DNA of 32,449 bases from CBDUBS01 sp965365445 (lineage in GTDB: Bacteria; Bacteroidota; Rhodothermia; Rhodothermales; DASSAV01): positions 1 through 32,449 of the forward strand of contig CBDUBS010000016.1 of the NCBI GenBank assembly GCA_965365445.1, given 5' to 3'. Every line of letters starts with the position of its first letter. Within the stretch, counting starts at the first letter, position 1. The translations under genes and the position numbers were made by a program. The notes beneath the pieces are model-generated. The model worked only from the letters and a program-made list of their open reading frames with translations. It had not been told where the DNA came from and ran no database searches. This document shows, one piece after another, positions 16,708-24,289 of the stretch.

Positions 16708-16932
16708 TTACCGATGCAGCGAGGAAAGGTACTCGATACGGTCGATGATGCGGCGCAGGTCGGGCTCTTCCGTTTCCTGAAGGGATGAATAGTACCTTCG
16801 AAAAAAAACAAGGAGATCCCGGGCGGCGGGATCGGAAGCCGCCAGCGTTTCCGCTCGGCTACGATCCTCATCCGAGAACGTGCCTGATCCGCGCACGTAG
16901 CGTTCAATCAACTGCTCTTCATCTACAGTCAT
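16708..16932 (-). CDS. Small protein, anti-sigma-like N-terminal pattern
   Basis: The product has 74 residues and is acidic, with no membrane segment, signal peptide or Cys. Its sequence runs LIERYVRGSGTFSDEDRS then LAASDPAARDLL, resembling the short helical N-terminal part of FecR-like or zinc-finger anti-sigma proteins (pattern IERYLxGxLxxEE followed by LAxDPxxRxxL). This is a weak pattern match, not a firm family assignment. It lies downstream of the unrecognised 336-residue gene (148 bp gap) and upstream of the PEGA-TonB membrane gene, all on the - strand. If the large gene is sigma-like, this could be its antagonist. A competing overlapping frame (16518-16907) has a composition unlike a real protein. 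Confidence 0.6.
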   Translation of the reverse strand: MTVDEEQLIERYVRGSGTFSDEDRSRAETLAASDPAARDLLVFFRRYYSSLQETEEPDLRRIIDRIEYLSSLHR

Positions 16933-17021
16933 TTAATCGACGTACGGGAACCCCGGTGAAAGTGTAAAAGCGCATGAAATGCGAGATATTCTACACAATA
17001 TATCGACGCAACCGAGTACGG

Positions 17022-17027
17022 ATTATA
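17022..17027 (-). promoter_or_regulatory. Candidate -10 element (TATAAT)
   Basis: Read on the - strand, a perfect TATAAT occurs in an A/T-rich patch about 90 bp upstream of the 74-residue gene starting at 16932. No well spaced -35 box accompanies it, and Bacteroidota housekeeping promoters usually follow a different consensus, so this is only a candidate. Confidence 0.22.
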
Positions 17028-17080
17028 TACTCTTGCGAACAATTTATTAACGAAGGCCGAAATAGCGAAGAAGGGGAAAC

Positions 17081-18091
17081 TCAGCCAAAAATGTGCTCTC
17101 CTCTCAAACGAGCAGCAAGGTGGCGGCGGGTTCGGCGGGACAAATACTCCAGGATGGATCGGTGCGTCCGTCCATACTCGGCCCGTGTGAGGCCATTCAA
17201 GTGATTGGCAAGTGCCTGGTACAGAGATAGACGAGTTCCCTGCGTCTGAGCCGAATAAGAATACATTTGATCGTGAAGCGCCTGTAGATACGCATCAAAC
17301 GTTTTTCCGTCTACCTTTTCTCTCTGAACATACTGCGAGCGGAGCAGAGTTCGAACTTGTTCGATGCTTTCGCGAATCAGTTTCTCGAATTCATCCAGAT
17401 GGACGAGCGGCTGTCCTTGCGGCTGGTCCGTGTGCCGGGCTCTCAAGATAATGGAACGGACGACCTGAGCAAGCTCCACGAGGGGTACGGCGCTCTGATA
17501 CAACGTCTGATGGCGTAACACGTCTGTGGCTGCCGCAAGGACACTGGCCGCATTAAGGTCATCCAGCACATGCGGAGCCAAGTGGGCCTCAAGGAATTCA
17601 GGTGGCATCACAGGCAGGGAACGGGTCGGTTCTTCAAATACGATCCAGTTCCGGTTGTGTTTTCGGACAATTGTTATGCCGGGGCGGCCTCTGGCGGCTC
17701 GTTTCAGATTGCGAATCAGTCTGGCAAGCAGCGGATCCATTTCGCGGTAATGGCGAAATAAACTATCGTTCACCGCACTGAAAACGAGCCTTCGTGTGGC
17801 TTCCAGTAATTCAGCATCGCCGGTTTCGTCCAGCGCGATCTCTGCAAAGTAAGTGTGCAGGGCATGATACCGATCGTCGTCATCCCTCGCGAATAACTCC
17901 GCCACGCAATCGTAAGCCAGGTCGTCTATGGAAAGGTCGGTTTTCGGCAGAAGCCGGCGTTGCTGCTTGGTCAACAGATAGGCCCGGGCCAGGCGATAAC
18001 ATATGGAGATGAATGGCCTGGCCTCGGGTTGGGACGGTCTGTCGGACAAGATCGAAATCAGTGCATTACGCAAATCATTCCAATGCGACAT
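17081..18091 (-). CDS. Unrecognised 336-residue protein, possibly sigma-factor-like
   Basis: I do not recognise the family with confidence. The protein is all-helical in appearance, soluble, rich in Arg, Leu and Ala, and has no signal peptide. Residues about 25-85 (FISICYRLARAYLL, then DLSIDDLAYDCVAELFARDDD, then LHTYFAEI) resemble sigma-70 region 2 with its D-DLA-D-x-A-LF pattern. A further helical segment (LVFSAVNDSLFRHYREMDPLLARLIRNLKRAAR) follows. The basic C-terminus (HRSILEYLSRRTRRHLAARL) could bind nucleic acid. It is longer than ECF sigma factors (about 180-200 residues). The downstream genes are an anti-sigma-like small protein and a PEGA-TonB membrane protein. An RNA polymerase or signalling role is inference; it may equally be an unrelated helical protein. 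Confidence 0.7.
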   Translation of the reverse strand: MSHWNDLRNALISILSDRPSQPEARPFISICYRLARAYLLTKQQRRLLPKTDLSIDDLAYDCVAELFARDDDDRYHALHTYFAEIALDETGDAELLEATRRLVFSAVNDSLFRHYREMDPLLARLIRNLKRAARGRPGITIVRKHNRNWIVFEEPTRSLPVMPPEFLEAHLAPHVLDDLNAASVLAAATDVLRHQTLYQSAVPLVELAQVVRSIILRARHTDQPQGQPLVHLDEFEKLIRESIEQVRTLLRSQYVQREKVDGKTFDAYLQALHDQMYSYSAQTQGTRLSLYQALANHLNGLTRAEYGRTHRSILEYLSRRTRRHLAARLRGEHIFG

Positions 18092-18178
18092 AGCAACTGA
18101 CCGTCTCTTACAGGGAAAGGGTGAAGGACCAACTAACTGTTGTGGTATTTAACCTATTCAACCCATTACCCGAAAGCG

Positions 18179-18206
18179 CCTATAGAGCACTTCAGCATGT
18201 GTTCAA
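18179..18206 (-). promoter_or_regulatory. Candidate promoter for the 336-residue gene
   Basis: On the - strand TTGAAC (18206-18201) is followed after 16 bp by TATAGG (18184-18179), about 88 bp upstream of the start at 18091. The match to the -35/-10 consensus is fair, but the spacing is slightly short and the sigma preference of this organism is unknown. Confidence 0.25.
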
Positions 18207-18417
18207 CCTAATAATTTTCTAGATTTATGCTCCATAAGCTTACCCTGCCACGCGCCTTCTCCGCAAGCCGAGGAGTTACCCTATCGCGAACCGGGCGAAA
18301 CATTCACATAAAGACGAGATCTTGAAGGCGACGTCCATCAGGCCGAAAAAGCCGACCTCTCGAAAAAGCTCACCCGTTCTTCTTTTGCGGTTGTCCCTAT
18401 CGTTTTTCTATGTTTGG
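18207..18417. other. Gap without a convincing gene
   Basis: The stretch between the candidate promoter and the hairpin cluster is locally more A/T-rich than the genes (around 18205-18240). It has no reading frame I can support and no recognised binding site or repeat. Confidence 0.4.
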
Positions 18418-18580
18418 GGCGCCTTCCGCAAGGCAGCCGCCGGTGATTGATTTAAGGTCTGCCTCGGATAGCCGATACAGAACCAGATGGCTGCGGTTAC
18501 CTCACCAGATTGATGCATTACGGTAACTCGGCCTTTGGGCAGGCTCGCGCCGATCCTCGGCGCAGCCGAAAGGCTTTTTT
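18418..18580 (+). ncRNA. Candidate structured RNA ending in a terminator
   Basis: Several helices follow one another on the + strand. Hairpin A is GGC-GCCTT (18418-18425) with AAGGC-A-GCC (18430-18438). An outer stem pairs 18456-18464 with 18537-18545 (core CTGCC/GGCAG). Inside it are TAGCCG/TGGCTG (18469-18474 with 18488-18493) and GGTTACC/GGTAACT (18495-18501 with 18522-18528). Then come GCGCCGA/TCGGCGC (18547-18563) and AGCC-GAAA-GGCT plus a T run. This forms a three-way-junction-like layout. I do not recognise tmRNA, RNase P, SRP or any riboswitch motif. No + strand gene follows closely, so a free-standing small RNA is more likely than a riboswitch. Chance pairing in GC-rich DNA cannot be excluded. 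Confidence 0.3.
18547..18580 (+). terminator. Tandem hairpins with T tract
   Basis: A perfect 7-bp stem with a three-base loop (18547-18563) is followed without a gap by AGCC-GAAA-GGCT (18564-18575) and five further T (18576-18580). The GAAA loop and the T run both fit transcription on the + strand. There is no + strand gene upstream within reach, so either it ends an unannotated RNA or it blocks antisense transcription into the polysaccharide locus. Confidence 0.45.
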
Positions 18581-18700
18581 GATGGACGATTGATGTCGGG
18601 CGGACGCCCGGCACGTGTTGTTGATGCTGCGCTGTTGATTACGTCCGGATGGTTGCATTCGACATGTACTCCCGCTTTTGACACGGACTGCCGATGTGCG

Positions 18701-20581
18701 TCAGAGGGAAGGAAGTGGGGTACCGTGCTGAATGGCTCCGTTACCGCCGGAAATGTTGAACTGACTCGTTGGAACGATGTGAGCCAGGACGGCATGGATA
18801 GCCATCGGGTTACGTTCTTCTGCTGACCGGACGAGTTGTGTGAGCAGGTCCTCGAAGGATTGGCCGGTAGGGATTCCGTTTCGGCGAGCAACGAAGATTT
18901 TTTCATGTCGGGAAGCGACCGTTCCTTCCTCCGCCGTGAGAAGCTCTTCGAATAGTTTTTCACCAGGCCGTATGCCGGAATATTGGACTTCTATGTCCTG
19001 ATCGGGGATTAGCCCGGAAAGACGGATGAGGTCGTAGGCCAGGTCCACGATGCGCACCGGATCGCCCATATCCAGGACGTAAACGGCGCCGTTGTCGGCC
19101 ATGCTTCCGGCTTGCAGGACCAACTGGGACGCTTCGGGTATGGTCATGAAATAACGCGTCATTTTTGGATGCGTGACCGTAACCGGTCCTCCGAACCGTA
19201 TTTGTTCTTTGAATAATGGAATGACACTACCTCTGCTGCCGAGCACGTTACCGAACCGGACCGAAACGAAAGCCTGTGAGTCGTCGGCCTGGAGGGATGC
19301 CTGGTAAACAACGAGCTCGGCCACCCGTTTAGAGGCCCCCATGACCGATGAGGGGTTGACGGCCTTGTCCGTAGAAATATTGACGAACCGCTCTACCCCG
19401 AAGGCCAGGGCCAGTTGCGTCAAGTTTCTGGTTCCAACGATGTTGTTGAAAACGGCCTGCTCCGGGTTGGACTCCATCAGCGGCACATGTTTGTGCGCTG
19501 CGGCATGGAAAACGACCTGCGGACGGCGCCCTTCAAATACAGCTGTGAGGGAAGCGCTGTCTCTGATATCGGTTATTACGGGATATATCCGGATGCCGGG
19601 GCGCGTGCGCTTTAGCTCCCGATGAATCTGATAGATGCTGTTTTCGCCTCGGCCGAGCAAGATGATGGATTCCGGATCGAATCCGGCCACCTGCCGCACG
19701 ATTTCCGAACCGATCGAACCGCCGGCTCCTGTTACCAGAACGGTTTTGCCCGAAAGGTACTCCGAGATCTGATTCAGTTCGAGCCGGACCGGTTCCCTTC
19801 GCAACAGGTCCTCGAGGTCTACCTCACGAATCTGTGAAATCGACACGGAACCGCTTAGCAACTCGTAAATGCCGGGTATGATGCGATACTCGAGATGGGC
19901 AAGGCGGGCCAGTTCCACGACGCGGCGAACGATTCGTCCGTCGGCTGAAGGGATGGCAATCAGCACCTCATCGACTGGATACCGGCGGCAAACGGCAGGC
20001 AATTCATCGATACCTCCCAATACACTCAAACCAAGGAAGAGCTGCCGTCGCTTTCGGTAATCGTCGTCAAGAAATCCGACCGGAATCCGACCGGTAGATC
20101 GGTTTCGCAGCATTTCCCGAGCGAGCATCGTACCAGCCTCGCCGGCTCCGACGATAAGCACCCGCCGCGCCTTCCGGCGAATATCCGTAGTCCCACGGGA
20201 CTCGAAGTAACTCCGGATTTGTACCCGCGCCAGCGCCATAGTAAACAGGGCCAGCAATCCTTCGATGAGCGGTACGCTGCGTGGAATGGCAAACCCCGCG
20301 ATGCCGTTCAGCGTGATCACGAAAAGAATCAGGGTGACCGAACCAACCGCCCCGACCAGCGCCGTCAGATCACGAGTGCTGACTTTATGCCACGAGCGAT
20401 GGTGAAGAGCGAAAAGTAAAATGGCCGGTATCTTGAGCAGCAGACCGATGCCGCCCAGCACCAGCATCTCGGAAGCATAAATAAAGGCGCGGTCCTCTAG
20501 TCTGATCAGAAAGGCCAGTGGAAGAACCGCCACCCAGATGAACAGGTCGATACAGAATTTTATAGGGTCTTTGATCGACAT
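18701..20581 (-). CDS. Membrane nucleotide-sugar 4,6-dehydratase (PglF/WbpM/CapD type)
   Basis: The product has 626 residues. The N-terminal third has four hydrophobic segments (about 7-27, 37-60, 78-100, 102-121). A first nucleotide-binding fold starts at VLIVGAGEAG (141-150). The catalytic SDR domain starts with VTGAGGSIG (283-291) and contains STDKAVNPSSVMGASKR (403-419). As in PglF and WbpM, Met (M414) replaces the usual catalytic Tyr beside K418, and T404-D405-K406 is present. Family knowledge: these enzymes dehydrate UDP-GlcNAc to the 4-keto-6-deoxy sugar at the inner membrane. Here it would feed the aminotransferase at 25911-27086. It lies 35 bp after a small gene on the same strand. 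Function is firm at family level; the substrate is inferred. Confidence 0.93.
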   Translation of the reverse strand: MSIKDPIKFCIDLFIWVAVLPLAFLIRLEDRAFIYASEMLVLGGIGLLLKIPAILLFALHHRSWHKVSTRDLTALVGAVGSVTLILFVITLNGIAGFAIPRSVPLIEGLLALFTMALARVQIRSYFESRGTTDIRRKARRVLIVGAGEAGTMLAREMLRNRSTGRIPVGFLDDDYRKRRQLFLGLSVLGGIDELPAVCRRYPVDEVLIAIPSADGRIVRRVVELARLAHLEYRIIPGIYELLSGSVSISQIREVDLEDLLRREPVRLELNQISEYLSGKTVLVTGAGGSIGSEIVRQVAGFDPESIILLGRGENSIYQIHRELKRTRPGIRIYPVITDIRDSASLTAVFEGRRPQVVFHAAAHKHVPLMESNPEQAVFNNIVGTRNLTQLALAFGVERFVNISTDKAVNPSSVMGASKRVAELVVYQASLQADDSQAFVSVRFGNVLGSRGSVIPLFKEQIRFGGPVTVTHPKMTRYFMTIPEASQLVLQAGSMADNGAVYVLDMGDPVRIVDLAYDLIRLSGLIPDQDIEVQYSGIRPGEKLFEELLTAEEGTVASRHEKIFVARRNGIPTGQSFEDLLTQLVRSAEERNPMAIHAVLAHIVPTSQFNISGGNGAIQHGTPLPSL

Positions 20582-20616
20582 GGCAAACCCGTCGGTTGGT
20601 GGAAACGGAGGCGATT

Positions 20617-20895
20617 TCAGGACGGCTGAATGGTAGGTGCAGGCTTTCGGAGCAGATCGGAGGCGTGCTCACGCAACCAGCCACGCAGCGCGCCGGCTTC
20701 CTGCCCGGTGAATTGCAGTTTTCGAAGCCTGCTTTCGGGACGGCGCGGCGCGAGCTTACCAAAAACCCCGATGGTAGGCTGGGCTGCCGGTTCGTTCAGA
20801 TAGACCTCGACCTCGTTTTCCGCGAGGACGATGTCGCTGATGTGCTGCGGGTTAATGACATGGTTACCGATCTGGAGAAGCAGGTGTTGTTTCAT
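20617..20895 (-). CDS. Small hypothetical protein
   Basis: The product has 92 residues and no signal peptide or membrane segment. The pattern is NPQHISDIVLAENEVEVYLNEP followed by a basic region, then LQFTGQEAGALRGWL and a polar end. This alternation of short strands and a final helix looks like a genuine small folded domain, similar in shape to uncharacterised Bacteroidota proteins of this size. I cannot name a family. It directly precedes the dehydratase gene (35 bp) on the same strand and diverges from the LamG/beta-helix gene. No clear ribosome binding site is visible. A + strand frame covers the same bases (20596-20970) but is less protein-like. Confidence 0.55.
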   Translation of the reverse strand: MKQHLLLQIGNHVINPQHISDIVLAENEVEVYLNEPAAQPTIGVFGKLAPRRPESRLRKLQFTGQEAGALRGWLREHASDLLRKPAPTIQPS

Positions 20896-21053
20896 GACGG
20901 GAAACAGGATGGTTGGTACGTGATGTTGAGCGAAGGTTCAGGTCCTACAGCCCCGGTCTCATGCACCTGAACAGGTGATTCCGAGCAACATGCAGTGGCT
21001 GCCGTAGCGCAGACCGCTACCGATGAAAGGTCATTATTAGAGAGAGGGTCGTA
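20896..21053. promoter_or_regulatory. Divergent intergenic region with inverted repeat
   Basis: These 158 bp separate two divergent genes and so should hold promoters for both. CACCTG-AA-CAGGTG at 20964-20977 is a perfect 6-bp inverted repeat, a possible operator or hairpin; the upstream half TTCAGGT also pairs with ACCTGAA, giving an alternative fold. A purine-rich GAGAGAGG lies a few bases before the ATG at 21054 and is a good ribosome binding site. No promoter consensus is clear. Confidence 0.4.
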
Positions 21054-23507
21054 ATGGATAACGTGTTGAAAGCCTGGTTGGCCGTACTACTTCTGGCCGG
21101 AACAGTATCGGTTCAGGCGCAGCCTTCCGGGCTGGCTGGGTACTGGCGTTTTGACGAGGGCAGCGGTGTGGATGCTTCGGGTCAGGGTGCGGCGGCGCAG
21201 CTGGTGGGGCCTGTGGCGTTTTCGGCCGGTCGTGTGGGTCAGGCGTTGTCGCTCTCCGGCAGCGGGGCATATGCGCGTTTGTCGGCTTCGGATGCTGCTT
21301 CGGGCCGCACACGGGCGGCGTGGGTTCTGGCTCGTGCAGCCGGGGGCAACCGCGGGTTGGTTTCGAGCAGCGACTGGGTCACGGGCAGTTTGCATTTCAA
21401 GCTGGATGGTAGCCGGTTGGTTGCCGACCTGCGAGGTGGGACCACGCTGAGCGCCGCCTTCGGGCTGGACGCGTGGCATCATGTAGCCGTGACGTACGAT
21501 CCGGCCTCGGGGGCGTTTCGGTTGTTCATCGACGGGGCGGTGGTGGCTTCGGCGACGACGCGCACGGGTCTGGTGATTCAAGGGGAGGATTTCATTGGCA
21601 ACGAGTACACCGACGGGCGGTATTTCGTGGGGTTGATCGATGAGGTTCGGTTGTACGACCGGGCGTTATCGCCGGCCGAGGTGGACGGTTTGTACCGGGG
21701 TGCGGCGGCGGTGAATCAGGCGCCGGTGGTGCGTTTGGATCGTCCGGCGGTGGGGGTTTCGTTCACGGCCCCGGCGGAGGTGGTGTTGGAGGCTGTAGCC
21801 GAAGACGTGGACGGTTCGGTGGTGCGGGTGGAGTTTTACCGGGGGTCGGAGTTGTTGGCTACCGACACGTCGGCGCCCTATCGGTACACGTGGTCGTCGG
21901 TGGGTGCGGGTTCCTACACGGTTCGGGCGCGAGCCGTGGATAATGCCGGCGCCGCCGCCGAAGCGTCCGCCGCCTTTACCGTTACTGCACCCGTCACACA
22001 GCCTGCCAACGCGATCTATGTTTCTCCTTCCGGCAGTTCCGGAGCAAACGGTACGCCGCAAAAACCATATACGCTCTCCCAGGCTCTATCAGCCGTTTCC
22101 GGGACCGGTAAGGCCGTGTTTCTGATGGATGGTGTATACCCTGGACCTCATAATTTCAAGCACTCATTTAATACGGCTTCCCCCGTTGTCGTCATGCCGG
22201 CGCCCGGCGCCCATGCCGTTATAGAGGGGTCTTTCTACCGCTCCGGAGGCGGGATACGCTGGCAAAATATCGAGTTCGGCGTCTCCGGTTGGACGAGCCG
22301 CCGGTCGAGCCAGAACGGTAGTGCTCCCAGCGATATTCCCGACAACGACTTCAATGTGCTGGCGAAAGACCAGTTCATCAACTGCATCATCCACGACCAC
22401 AATAGCAACGGCTTCTGGGCCGCATCGGAGGATGTACTGGTTTACGGTACGCTGTTCTACAATCAGGGCTGGCAAGGGCCGGATCGAGGCCACGGCCACG
22501 CTGCCTATATGCAGAATCAGACCGGCACGAAGCAGTTTAAACGAAATGTATTCGTATCCGGATTTTCAGGATTAACGGTACATGCCTATACCGAAAAAGG
22601 GTATTTGCAGGGCTTCAACTATGAGGAGAACGTCAGCATCCGAGGGCTGTGGCTGGTAGGTGGATACGCGCCGGTATCCCGCCTAACCATGACCGGCAAC
22701 CATATCTATGGCGGCTTGCGCCTGGGCTACAGCAATAATGTCACAAGTCAGGATGCCACGCTGAAGAACAACGTGCTTCTGGAGCCGCTTGCAACCCGTG
22801 GCGCCTGGACGGCGCTTTCGGAAACCGGCACCTTGCCTGCGGCAGGAATGAACCGTGTATTCGTTTACGATAACGCATACGATACCGATAGAGGGCTGGT
22901 TGTGGTATACAATGCAGCAAAAGCAGGTCGTCTGGATGTCAACCTGTCCTCGCTGCCTCTGACTCCCGGGAAACGATACAGGTTGCTCAACAGCCTCAAC
23001 CCGAATGAATCACACGAATTCGTTTATGACGGTTCGGTGGTGTCCGTGCCCATGAACGGCTGGTCGGTGGCTGTGCCGGTATCGTGGGCCGCGACGATTG
23101 TAGAAAACACGCTCCCCGCTTTCGGGGCTTTCCTTCTGGCGCCGGCCGGCAATAGCTCCACGGCGTTCAATAAAACGGCGGGGATGGAGGTCGCTTCCAT
23201 GGAAAGCGGAATCCTGGCATTGGAAGAAACCCCCGCGGCCTATTCCCTCGGTGACAATTACCCGAATCCGTTCAATCCGACAACCATGATACCCTTCAGC
23301 CTACCCGAAGCCGCGCATGTGCGAATGGCGGTGTACGACGTGACGGGACGGCAAGTAGCCTCACTGCTGGATGAGCGTTTTGTCTCCGGTCGGCATGAAG
23401 TAGCCTTCGAGGGGGGTCTCCTGCCGAGCGGACTTTACCTGGTCCGGATGACGGCATCTGGTGGGGAGATACATCACTTCACCCGAAAAATTCTGCTTGT
23501 AAAATAA
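21054..23507 (+). CDS. Secreted LamG/Ig-like/beta-helix protein with T9SS sorting domain
   Basis: The product has 817 residues. A signal peptide (about 1-22, ending VQAQ) is followed by a LamG/concanavalin-like domain (about 25-215; GYWRFDEGSG, WHHVAVTYD, GLIDEVRLYDRALSPAEV), an Ig-like domain (about 223-312) and a right-handed beta-helix-like region (about 318-640; repeated short strands such as FINCIIHDHNSNGFW and KRNVFVSGFSG). The T9SS type A sorting domain occupies about 730-817 (YPNPFNPTT, VYDVTGRQV, LPSGLYLVR, KILLVK). It should be displayed on or released from the cell surface. The helix resembles polysaccharide lyases in shape, but no catalytic set is recognised. It sits opposite to the flanking polysaccharide genes. 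Codons in the first 0.9 kb favour G and T at third positions, unlike the rest. Confidence 0.88.
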   Translation: MDNVLKAWLAVLLLAGTVSVQAQPSGLAGYWRFDEGSGVDASGQGAAAQLVGPVAFSAGRVGQALSLSGSGAYARLSASDAASGRTRAAWVLARAAGGNRGLVSSSDWVTGSLHFKLDGSRLVADLRGGTTLSAAFGLDAWHHVAVTYDPASGAFRLFIDGAVVASATTRTGLVIQGEDFIGNEYTDGRYFVGLIDEVRLYDRALSPAEVDGLYRGAAAVNQAPVVRLDRPAVGVSFTAPAEVVLEAVAEDVDGSVVRVEFYRGSELLATDTSAPYRYTWSSVGAGSYTVRARAVDNAGAAAEASAAFTVTAPVTQPANAIYVSPSGSSGANGTPQKPYTLSQALSAVSGTGKAVFLMDGVYPGPHNFKHSFNTASPVVVMPAPGAHAVIEGSFYRSGGGIRWQNIEFGVSGWTSRRSSQNGSAPSDIPDNDFNVLAKDQFINCIIHDHNSNGFWAASEDVLVYGTLFYNQGWQGPDRGHGHAAYMQNQTGTKQFKRNVFVSGFSGLTVHAYTEKGYLQGFNYEENVSIRGLWLVGGYAPVSRLTMTGNHIYGGLRLGYSNNVTSQDATLKNNVLLEPLATRGAWTALSETGTLPAAGMNRVFVYDNAYDTDRGLVVVYNAAKAGRLDVNLSSLPLTPGKRYRLLNSLNPNESHEFVYDGSVVSVPMNGWSVAVPVSWAATIVENTLPAFGAFLLAPAGNSSTAFNKTAGMEVASMESGILALEETPAAYSLGDNYPNPFNPTTMIPFSLPEAAHVRMAVYDVTGRQVASLLDERFVSGRHEVAFEGGLLPSGLYLVRMTASGGEIHHFTRKILLVK

Positions 23508-23554
23508 GCGAGGTCGTGGCGGCTCCCGCTTCTCCAATGGCAGGGGCCGTCGGA

Positions 23555-24289
23555 TTAAAAGGCCGCTTCCCTCTGCCGGTTGGCTTCGCGAGCCGGAAGC
23601 GGGCCCGGGGCGGCTGCTTCGGGGTCCAGGGAGTGCAGCAATCTGATTGCTTCGTTCATTTCCGGTGGCGGAGGAAACGTTTGCCTGCCCAAGAGTACCG
23701 ACGCAATGGCGTACAGGGCTCGCCAGGCAATTTCAAGATCGTAGCGCCATCCGGAGCGACGCACGTAAACAAGATCCAGGGCCAGTTTCATCGGCAGCAC
23801 TCCCTCAATGTAATGTTGCTCGGGGTCGGAGTGGGGGATCGTGTGCTCGCGGTGGGTGTAATAATAGATTGTTCCGGGACTGGCGAGTCCGGGGCGGACA
23901 GCCAGTGTCTCTCGCTGCCAGGGCCGGTAATACCGTGCGGCTATGGTCGGATCTTCAGGCCGCGGGCCGACTACGGCCATATCGCCCCGGATGATGTTAA
24001 GAAGCTGGGGTAGTTCGTCAATTTTTGCCTTACGCAGCCAAGATCCGAAACGGAATATGCGCGGGTCGGCCGCTGCCGTGATGCTGCTCGTAAATCCCCC
24101 GGCATGGGTATGCATGGTCCGAAACTTGTACATCGTAAAAGGCCGCCCGTTCAGGCCGGCCCTACGTGCGTGATAGAGTACCGGACCCGCACTGGACAGC
24201 TTGATTCCCAGTGCTGCAATCAGTAGAACCGGCAAAATGATGATGAGAGCGGCAAAAGCCAGCAGCACTTCAATCGGGCGTCTGACCAT
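23555..24289 (-). CDS. Bacterial sugar transferase (PglC/WcaJ-type phosphoglycosyl transferase)
   Basis: The product has 244 residues. One N-terminal hydrophobic segment (about 8-28) is broken by a Pro, as in the re-entrant helix of small monotopic phosphoglycosyl transferases. MYKFRTM (53-59), D91-E92 in KIDELPQL and GDMAVVGPRPE (102-112) are the family's core; the Asp-Glu pair is catalytic. Family knowledge: the enzyme moves a sugar 1-phosphate from a UDP-sugar to undecaprenyl phosphate at the inner membrane and so starts a glycan repeat unit. The C-terminal 60 residues lie beyond the core. It is the last gene of the - strand operon and its start overlaps the deacetylase stop by 20 bp. It ends 47 bp from the convergent LamG gene. 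Confidence 0.93.
   Translation of the reverse strand: MVRRPIEVLLAFAALIIILPVLLIAALGIKLSSAGPVLYHARRAGLNGRPFTMYKFRTMHTHAGGFTSSITAAADPRIFRFGSWLRKAKIDELPQLLNIIRGDMAVVGPRPEDPTIAARYYRPWQRETLAVRPGLASPGTIYYYTHREHTIPHSDPEQHYIEGVLPMKLALDLVYVRRSGWRYDLEIAWRALYAIASVLLGRQTFPPPPEMNEAIRLLHSLDPEAAAPGPLPAREANRQREAAF

Noticed and set aside
16518..16907. 129-residue frame overlapping the 74-residue gene on the - strand
   Set aside because: The product is dominated by Pro, Arg, Ser and Phe with no fold pattern, while the overlapping 74-residue frame has a balanced helical composition.
18418..18580. Integron attC site, tmRNA, RNase P RNA, SRP RNA or known riboswitch
   Set aside because: The core attC sequences and the conserved motifs of these RNAs that I know are missing, and no integrase or gene cassettes are near.
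18502..18963. 153-residue frame on the - strand over the end of the dehydratase
   Set aside because: It overlaps the C-terminal coding region of the dehydratase in another frame and has a low-complexity Ser/Arg/Pro composition. I also considered a transposase remnant here but saw no motif.
20596..20970. 124-residue frame on the + strand
   Set aside because: It lies opposite the 92-residue - strand gene and shows less protein-like strand and helix alternation. The call between the two is moderate, not certain.
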